From an uncultured Victivallales bacterium (lineage in GTDB: Bacteria; Verrucomicrobiota; Lentisphaeria; Victivallales; UBA1829), in contig CALXSJ010000001.1 of assembly GCA_944391115.1 (NCBI GenBank), positions 129,169 through 193,168 on the forward strand: a stretch of 64,000 nt of DNA. Direction: 5' to 3'. The notes under the pieces are model-generated. The model did no database searches. It was not told where the DNA came from and worked only from the letters and a program-made list of their open reading frames with translations. Within the stretch, counting starts at the first letter, position 1, and every line of letters begins with the position of its first letter. Positions 58,698 to 64,000 of the stretch are shown one piece after another. The translations under genes were made by a program, and so were the position numbers.

Positions 58698-60362
58698 ATG
58701 GCGAAAGACAGGAAACAAATCATAATCAACTGCGAACAGCTGGAAACGCGTTTTGCGCTGCTGAAGAACGGACGTCTGGAGGAGTATGAGATCGAACGGA
58801 AGACCGACGAAATTCTCCCGGGTTCGATCTATCTCGGAAAAATCACCCATCTGGAGCCGGCTCTTGAGGCCGCCTTCGTTGATATCGGCGCGGAGAAAAA
58901 TGCGTTTCTTCATTACCGCGACATGCTGCCCGTCACCTACGACATTGTGGATAACATCCGGAAAATCGATGCCGCGGAACAGGCCGCGCGGGAGGACGCC
59001 GCGAAAAAGGGGAAGAGGAAAAAGTTTCTCGGCGGATTTTCCGAAAAAATCCGCAACTTTCTCGGAGGCGGCGACAAGTCGCGCCGTCTGTATGATCTGG
59101 AGCTGGCGATCCACCGCGGAAAAATCACGGTCAAGGACATCCCGAAGATGTTTCCCTGCGGTTCCGAGCTGCTGGTTCAGGTTACGAAGGGACCGATCGG
59201 GACGAAGGGGGCGCGCGTCACGACGAACCTGACGATTCCTGGCCGTTATCTTGTGCTTCTTCCCTATTCCGATCATATCGGGCTCTCTTCCAAAATCGAC
59301 GAGAGCAAGGAGCGGGACCGCTTGAAGAAAATTCTGCGCGGACTCGACATCCCCGACGGAATGGGCCTGATCTGCCGGACTGTCGGAGAGGGGCGCAAGG
59401 CGCTCTTTTTCAAACGCGACCTTGACATGCTTCTTGCGCTCTGGCACAAGGTGGAAACCGCTCTGGAGACGTCGCACGCGCCGCAGATCGTCTACCAGGA
59501 GCCGACCCTTCTCGAACGCACCGTCCGCGATCTTCTGACCGACGACATCGACGAGATCGTCATTGACAGCAAAGAGGCGTTCAACTACTTCAAGGAGGCG
59601 TTTCATCAGTTCGTCGGTTCCGATTTCGATACGAAGGTCGTGCTCCACAACCGGGCGGAACCCATTTTCAAGCGCTACAACGTCATGGAGCAGGCGGCGA
59701 CGATTTTCCAGCGCGTCGTCCAGCTTCCGAGCGGCGGCTACATCTGCATCGACGAAACCGAGGCGCTTGTCGCGATCGACATCAACTCCGGCAAGAGCCG
59801 TGCCAAAGACCAGAACGCCGCGATTCTCAAGACCAATCTCGAGGCGGCCGAGGAGATCGCGCGGCAGATGCGCCTGCGCAATATCGGCGGACAGCTCGTG
59901 ATCGACTTCATCGACATGCGCAGCGCGCAGGACCGCGAGGCGGTCAACAAGGCAATGCGGAAGTTCGTCAGCGACGACCGGGCGAAAACCAAGATCCTTC
60001 CCCTGAGCAAGTTCGGCCTGATGGAGATGACGCGTCAGCGCGAACATGAAAGCATTCAGGATGTTGTCTACGACTCCTGTCCCTACTGCCATGGCTCCGG
60101 ACGCGTCAAGTCGGCGATCAGCATGAGCGTGGAGATCCAGCGTCGTCTGAAGGAGATCCTGAAGCGCAAGCAGCGCGAAAAGGGACTTCAGATCCGTGTC
60201 ATCATGCATCCGACTGTGCTTGCCCGCCTGAAGAACGACGATGCCGAACTGCTGAAGGAACTGGAGGCGCAGTATGGACAGGCGCTCTCTTTCCGCGCCG
60301 ATCCGACCATTCACATTGAACAGTTCAAGCTGGTCGACCCGCAGACCGGCGAGGAATATTGA
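58698..60362 (+). CDS. rng: Ribonuclease E/G family protein
   Basis: 554 aa, RNase G length without the long scaffold of RNase E. The S1 domain (about 35-175) is interrupted by a Lys/Arg-rich insert near 88-140 not seen in E. coli RNase G. The catalytic Asp residues fall in VAIDINSG near 355-362 and LVIDFIDM near 396-403. The CPYC zinc-link near 460-463 joins subunits. It processes rRNA and mRNA 5-prime ends. It is cotranscribed with fmt. Confidence 0.93.
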   Translation: MAKDRKQIIINCEQLETRFALLKNGRLEEYEIERKTDEILPGSIYLGKITHLEPALEAAFVDIGAEKNAFLHYRDMLPVTYDIVDNIRKIDAAEQAAREDAAKKGKRKKFLGGFSEKIRNFLGGGDKSRRLYDLELAIHRGKITVKDIPKMFPCGSELLVQVTKGPIGTKGARVTTNLTIPGRYLVLLPYSDHIGLSSKIDESKERDRLKKILRGLDIPDGMGLICRTVGEGRKALFFKRDLDMLLALWHKVETALETSHAPQIVYQEPTLLERTVRDLLTDDIDEIVIDSKEAFNYFKEAFHQFVGSDFDTKVVLHNRAEPIFKRYNVMEQAATIFQRVVQLPSGGYICIDETEALVAIDINSGKSRAKDQNAAILKTNLEAAEEIARQMRLRNIGGQLVIDFIDMRSAQDREAVNKAMRKFVSDDRAKTKILPLSKFGLMEMTRQREHESIQDVVYDSCPYCHGSGRVKSAISMSVEIQRRLKEILKRKQREKGLQIRVIMHPTVLARLKNDDAELLKELEAQYGQALSFRADPTIHIEQFKLVDPQTGEEY

Positions 60363-60400
60363 CCGGTTCGGAAAAGTGTGCGCGATCCTGCCGGACAGCC

Positions 60401-60480
60401 CCGGAATACGATCGATTCCGGAGGCGGCTGGGGAATTTCATGGAATTCATCGTCCCGCAGGACCCTTTTCCGGAAAAGGG
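60401..60480. other. Two perfect hairpins between rng and the converging gene
   Basis: CCGGAAT/ATTCCGG with a 7-base loop at 60401-60421, and the palindrome CCCTTTTCCGGAAAAGGG at 60463-60480. Both lack a T-run but sit where two transcripts converge, and may act as terminators or mRNA end barriers. Confidence 0.5.
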
Positions 60481-60493
60481 AAGGGGAAAAGAG

Positions 60494-61318
60494 TCACTTC
60501 GCTTTCTTCTGCACGGGGATCACCGGAACTTTTCCGGAATCCGTGAAGCGGATGTAAAAATAGCTCTGCCAGGAATTGTAGGAGCATTTCACCAGAAGGA
60601 CGTGCCTGCCTTTTGTCAGATTCATTTTGATCTGTGCGGCATCCACGCGGCGGGGCGTCTTGGGATTGAATGCGAAGATCTCCTTTCCGTCCATCCAGAC
60701 TTTGACATCTTCGCGTCCGCCGATCCAGAGTGTCGCGTCGGGATAATCCTGATCGAATTCCACTTCGGCAAGCGCGTAGAACGCGGCTTTTCCCTTCACC
60801 TTCTTGAAGAGATCGCTCGGGGTGACTTTCCCGTCCAACGAAAGGCTGGTGGCAGTCTGCCAGGCAAGGCCTTCCGGAAGCGGTGTCGCAACAGTCAGAT
60901 TCGCTTCATTTTTGAGGAATTCGTATTGGAGCGCTTTTGCGGAGGTGAAAACCACCCCTTCGTCAAGTTTCGTGAACGGTCCGAGAATCGCCCAGTCCAG
61001 AACGAACAGGTTCTTTTTGAATTTCTGTTTTTCCGCATTTTTCACCAGCTTCGTCACGGGAGGCGCAAGTGTCTTCTCTTTGGATGCGAGCATCAGCGCC
61101 GCGGAGGCCATTCCGCTTGCCCCGGCGATTTTCGCAGGGGTGCGTTTTTTCTTTTTCTTTTCCGCTTCCAGCGCGCTTTTGTCGATCTGGATGTTGCTGC
61201 CTTCCCCTGCGGCGATCAGGGCGGTGTTGATGATGCCGGACGTCAGGTTTCTGGAGACCGTGAAGATCGCCGCCAGAACGACAAAGACGATCAGGAAGGA
61301 AAGATAGATTTTTTTCAT
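60494..61318 (-). CDS. Membrane-anchored protein with WxILGP domain (paralogue 2)
   Basis: 274 aa. A signal anchor at about 5-22 is followed by a Lys-rich region with a run of five Lys near 55-60, then a domain of about 165 residues beginning LFVLDWAILGPF near 105-116. It shares motif order with the protein at 56947-57654, including the closing FYIRFTDSGKVP. The C-terminal tail is basic. It lies 29 bases after the BamE-like lipoprotein gene on the same strand, at the end of a minus-strand run from ilvD. Confidence 0.7.
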   Translation of the reverse strand: MKKIYLSFLIVFVVLAAIFTVSRNLTSGIINTALIAAGEGSNIQIDKSALEAEKKKKKRTPAKIAGASGMASAALMLASKEKTLAPPVTKLVKNAEKQKFKKNLFVLDWAILGPFTKLDEGVVFTSAKALQYEFLKNEANLTVATPLPEGLAWQTATSLSLDGKVTPSDLFKKVKGKAAFYALAEVEFDQDYPDATLWIGGREDVKVWMDGKEIFAFNPKTPRRVDAAQIKMNLTKGRHVLLVKCSYNSWQSYFYIRFTDSGKVPVIPVQKKAK

Positions 61319-61347
61319 GACTGGCCTGCTGTTTTTGAATTGTGCCT

Positions 61348-61692
61348 TTATTTGGTTATGCTGGTGTCATAGACTCCGGTCTGGAAGGCGGGCCCCCAGC
61401 CGATGACTTTGCCGTAATCGTCAAAGGCGACCGGTGTGCATTCATCGCGCGTGACAAGTCCGTCCATCCATCTCTGGCGGGTGTAATAGTAATAGACCTT
61501 GTCGCTGCAGTAGGTCTCTCCGGAGACGGGAGGCCCCATGATTTTCAACACCTGTTCCCGGGTCATGCCGACACGGATTTTCGCCAGGTTCGCCGTATTG
61601 GTTTCCATTTCCCTGTATGCGCAGGAGGAGAGTGCGGCCGTCATGCAGAAGGCCGCCGAAACAATCAGAAATGTCCGGTTGAATTTTTTCAT
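61348..61692 (-). CDS. SmpA/OmlA (BamE)-like lipoprotein
   Basis: 114 aa. The signal peptide ends in the lipobox ALSSC, with the lipidated Cys near residue 24. The mature part has the SmpA fold start (LAKIRVGMTREQVLKIMGPP), followed by a Tyr-rich strand (VYYYYT). BamE helps assemble outer-membrane proteins, but many lipoproteins share the fold, so that role is tentative. It begins four bases after the RluA gene stop. Confidence 0.8.
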   Translation of the reverse strand: MKKFNRTFLIVSAAFCMTAALSSCAYREMETNTANLAKIRVGMTREQVLKIMGPPVSGETYCSDKVYYYYTRQRWMDGLVTRDECTPVAFDDYGKVIGWGPAFQTGVYDTSITK

Positions 61693-61696
61693 AATG

Positions 61697-62656
61697 TTAT
61701 ATTATAGCACCGGTACAGCGACAATACAACCCCGATAAGTCATCCGGAAGGGGCGCTTTGAAAAGAATTTTCCTTTTTGTGAAGGGACAGACGAAGGAAA
61801 GCTCCGAAGCATGGAGCGCCTGGCGGTCGAGCAGGAGTTTCTTCCGGTCCTCTTCCGTCATTTCCGATGCGATATAGCGCAGGAAAATTGCATCGTCCGG
61901 GCCGTAGAGCTTGTCTCCGACCATCGGATAGCCGAGCGAACAGAGCGTTGCCCGGATCTGATGAAGGCGTCCGGTTTCCGGAACCGCCTCCACGGCGCTG
62001 ACGGTCCCGTCCGTGCCGAGAAGCCGGAACATGGTCCGCGCGGATTCTGAACCGTAAAGAGCCCGTTCGGTGAAATGCCGCTTCTTGCGCACTTCGGACT
62101 TCCGGTCGTCGGAAAGGAAACCGTCCGCCGTCAGGGTTTCGGGAAACGCGCCGAAAACGAAGGCGATGTATTTCTTCGTGCTTTCGCGTCCGGCGAAAAG
62201 AGAGGAAAGAACTGCGGCCGCCCCGGAATCTTTTGCCGCAATCGTGATGCCGGAAGTTTCACGGTCCAGCCGGTTCACGATGTGAAGCTCGCCGTATTTC
62301 CGGCGCAGGAGATACCAGAGCGTGTGTTTGAAAAAACGCCCTGACGGATGCACGGGGAGCTGTCCGGGTTTGGCGACGGCAAGATAACGCTCGTTTTCCT
62401 GAAGAAGCGTCCAGTTTTCATCGACCGGCGGTTCGGCGGCGGCTCCCGGATCGAAAGAGAGGCGGTCGCCCGTGCGCAGAAGCTTCGCGGCACGGGCCTC
62501 GCGCCCGTTGATCCGGAGTTCGCCGCGGCGGATCGCATCGCACCATGCGCTGCGCGAACGGTAGGTGAAGCGCGTCCGCAGATAGTGATCGAGCCTCAGA
62601 CCGTCGGCCTCAGGCCCGATCACGCTTTCGACGATGCGGCGTTCCTCTCCGAACAC
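61697..62656 (-). CDS. RluA-family pseudouridine synthase
   Basis: 319 aa. An S4 RNA-binding domain at about 18-70 precedes the synthase domain. The catalytic Asp lies in NRLDRETSG near 127-135; most relatives have His at the first position. The GRLHQIRATL motif near 227-236 and the final strands fit RluA/C/D enzymes. The target uridine in rRNA or tRNA is unknown. It sits between ilvD and the BamE-like gene with very short gaps. Confidence 0.9.
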   Translation of the reverse strand: MFGEERRIVESVIGPEADGLRLDHYLRTRFTYRSRSAWCDAIRRGELRINGREARAAKLLRTGDRLSFDPGAAAEPPVDENWTLLQENERYLAVAKPGQLPVHPSGRFFKHTLWYLLRRKYGELHIVNRLDRETSGITIAAKDSGAAAVLSSLFAGRESTKKYIAFVFGAFPETLTADGFLSDDRKSEVRKKRHFTERALYGSESARTMFRLLGTDGTVSAVEAVPETGRLHQIRATLCSLGYPMVGDKLYGPDDAIFLRYIASEMTEEDRKKLLLDRQALHASELSFVCPFTKRKILFKAPLPDDLSGLYCRCTGAII

Positions 62657-62664
62657 GGCGCGCG

Positions 62665-64000
62665 TCAGTCAAGATCCGTCCTGAGAACCGCGCCGGTGTC
62701 CGCGCTGGTCGCCAGAAGGGCATATTTCCGGAGCCATGACGACGTGGTCGAGGGTTTGCGCGGCTTCCAGGCCGCCCGGCGTTTCGCAAGTTCCTTTTCA
62801 GGAACGTCGAGCGTGATTTTCCGTGCGGGAATGTCGATTTCGATCATGTCGCCGTTCTTAATCAGCGCGATGGTTCCGCCGGCCGCCGCTTCGGGACTGA
62901 CGTGTCCGATGCAGGCGCCGCGCGTTCCGCCGCTGAAACGGCCGTCGGTTACGAGCGCAACCTTTTCCCCGAGTCCGCGTCCCATGATGTAGCTGGTCGG
63001 CGCGAGCATCTCCTGCATGCCGGGACCGCCCTTGGGCCCTTCGTAGCGGATGACGACAACGTCGCCTTCCTTGACCTTTCCGGCGAGAATGCCGGCTCCG
63101 GCCTCCTCCTCGCTTTCAAACACGACCGCCGGGCCTTTGTGCTTGAGCATCTTCGGGGAGACGCCCGCGGTTTTTACGACGCATCCCTTTTCGGCGAGAT
63201 TGCCGAAAAGAATGGAAAGTCCGCCGGATTTGCTGTAAGGATTGTCAAGTGTGTGGATGACACTGCCGTCGGCGTCCGCGGCGGCGGCGACAAGTTCGCC
63301 GATGGTCTTGCCGGAAACTGTCATCTTGTCGGGCTTGAAGAAGACGCCCTTCTGTTTGACGACCTCCTTGAGAATCGCCATGATGCCGCCTGCGCGGTGA
63401 ACGTCCTCAATATGGTAATTGCACGACGGGGAGACCTTGCAGATGTGCGGCGTGCTCTTGCTGATTCTGTCGATCTTTGCGAGGTCGAGCTTGATTCCTG
63501 CTTCGCGGGCGACCGCGAGGGTATGGAGGATGGTGTTGGAGCTTCCGCCCATCGCCATGTCAAGCGTGAGGGCGTTGTGGAAGGCGTCGGTGTCGGCGAT
63601 GTCGCGCGGGAGCGGGCCGTTTTCCTTCGCCATTTCGACGATGCGCTTTGCCGCGGCTTTCCAGAGTTTTCTGCGGTCATGACTGGTGGCGACGATTGTG
63701 CCGTTGCCGGGCAGGGCCAGCCCGAGGGCTTCGCAGAGGCAGTTCATGGAGTTTGCCGTGAACATGCCCGAACAGGAGCCGCAGGTCGGACAGGCCTTCT
63801 TTTCCAGTTCGTCAAGTCCTTTCTGATCGAGCTTTCCGACCTTCATTCTGCCGATTCCTTCAAAGATGGAGATCAGGTCGCAGGCGGTTCCGTCGGAGAG
63901 CTTTCCGGCTTCCATCGGGCCGCCGGAAGCGAAGATGGTCGGGATGTTGACGCGCATGGCGCCCATCAGCATGCCGGGAACGACCTTGTCGCAGTTCGGA
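62665..64000 (-). CDS. ilvD: Dihydroxy-acid dehydratase, 5-prime end beyond the window
   Basis: About 445 C-terminal residues are visible; the N-terminal part and start lie to the right of 64000. The iron-sulfur Cys stretch [19 protein letters not shown] is present, as are [22 protein letters not shown] and [11 protein letters not shown]. It dehydrates dihydroxy acids in branched-chain amino acid synthesis. Visible motifs are intact. It probably heads the minus-strand run through the RluA and BamE-like genes. Confidence 0.95.
   Translation of the reverse strand, partial: PNCDKVVPGMLMGAMRVNIPTIFASGGPMEAGKLSDGTACDLISIFEGIGRMKVGKLDQKGLDELEKKACPTCGSCSGMFTANSMNCLCEALGLALPGNGTIVATSHDRRKLWKAAAKRIVEMAKENGPLPRDIADTDAFHNALTLDMAMGGSSNTILHTLAVAREAGIKLDLAKIDRISKSTPHICKVSPSCNYHIEDVHRAGGIMAILKEVVKQKGVFFKPDKMTVSGKTIGELVAAAADADGSVIHTLDNPYSKSGGLSILFGNLAEKGCVVKTAGVSPKMLKHKGPAVVFESEEEAGAGILAGKVKEGDVVVIRYEGPKGGPGMQEMLAPTSYIMGRGLGEKVALVTDGRFSGGTRGACIGHVSPEAAAGGTIALIKNGDMIEIDIPARKITLDVPEKELAKRRAAWKPRKPSTTSSWLRKYALLATSADTGAVLRTDLD

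Noticed and set aside
1-64000. tRNA, rRNA, insertion sequence or prophage genes
   Set aside because: Reading the intergenic regions, I saw no cloverleaf with a GTTCRA-type arm and no transposase, integrase or phage structural gene. A dedicated tRNA scan was not possible.

Overview
The window looks like a chromosomal segment of a member of the Lentisphaerota (Victivallis-like), in the Planctomycetes-Verrucomicrobia-Chlamydiae group. This placement is inferred from gene content, not from a marker-gene search. The clues are an envelope with an outer membrane (lpxD, OmpH/Skp, a BamE-like lipoprotein, fused SecDF), a DUF4838 polysaccharide-type protein, an orphan H-X-DG-type pseudopilin, several sugar-phosphate isomerases with GntR/LacI, AraC and IclR regulators, an MJ0042-type zinc-ribbon protein, and G+C-rich codon third positions with many long antisense shadow frames.

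Layout. 1-2.6 kb: an IclR regulator with an FAD oxidoreductase and a tiny ORF with a perfect ribosome site. 2.8-8 kb: U32 protein, RlmI-like methyltransferase, nitroreductase, and a cytidylate kinase fused to a thioesterase. 8.1-10.5 kb: hisD-hisC, closed by a terminator. 10.5-15.6 kb: an ABC exporter cluster with two permeases, a TPR/double-zinc-ribbon protein and further envelope proteins. 15.7-20.6 kb: a small secreted protein, a cytidylate-kinase-like/BON protein, an APC transporter and an SGNH esterase. 20.8-24.4 kb: cdaA, a YbbR protein and glnS. 24.4-26.9 kb: Nif3, a membrane HExxH protein and dCMP deaminase. 26.9-28.1 kb: a small membrane gene enclosed by four copies of a multi-hairpin repeat. 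28.1-33.4 kb: MscS, rpsB-tsf, a BaiN-type flavoprotein and a lipoprotein. 33.6-44.4 kb: an accessory sugar locus with two isomerases, DUF4838, the pseudopilin, GntR/LacI and AraC regulators and a 983-aa unknown protein. 44.6-64 kb: mostly housekeeping genes (rpmB, ompH-lpxD, Gfo/Idh, ABC-F, secDF-yajC, a PfkB kinase, rpsD, fmt-rng, an RluA synthase and a partial ilvD), plus two related secreted proteins flanking fmt-rng.

Promoters recur with one look: TTGAAA, TTGCAA or TTGACA, a 16-17 nt spacer, then TATATT or TATAAT. Shine-Dalgarno sites are generally clear and were used to choose starts. I saw no rRNA, tRNA, CRISPR array, transposase or phage gene.

The most unusual feature is the repeat family at 26.9-28.1 kb. 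Each copy is a string of four hairpins with fixed linkers. The arms change between copies while pairing is kept, and two copies on each side point inward at one gene. Second is the cytidylate kinase-thioesterase fusion, whose linker carries a ribosome binding site and start codon for separate translation of the second domain.
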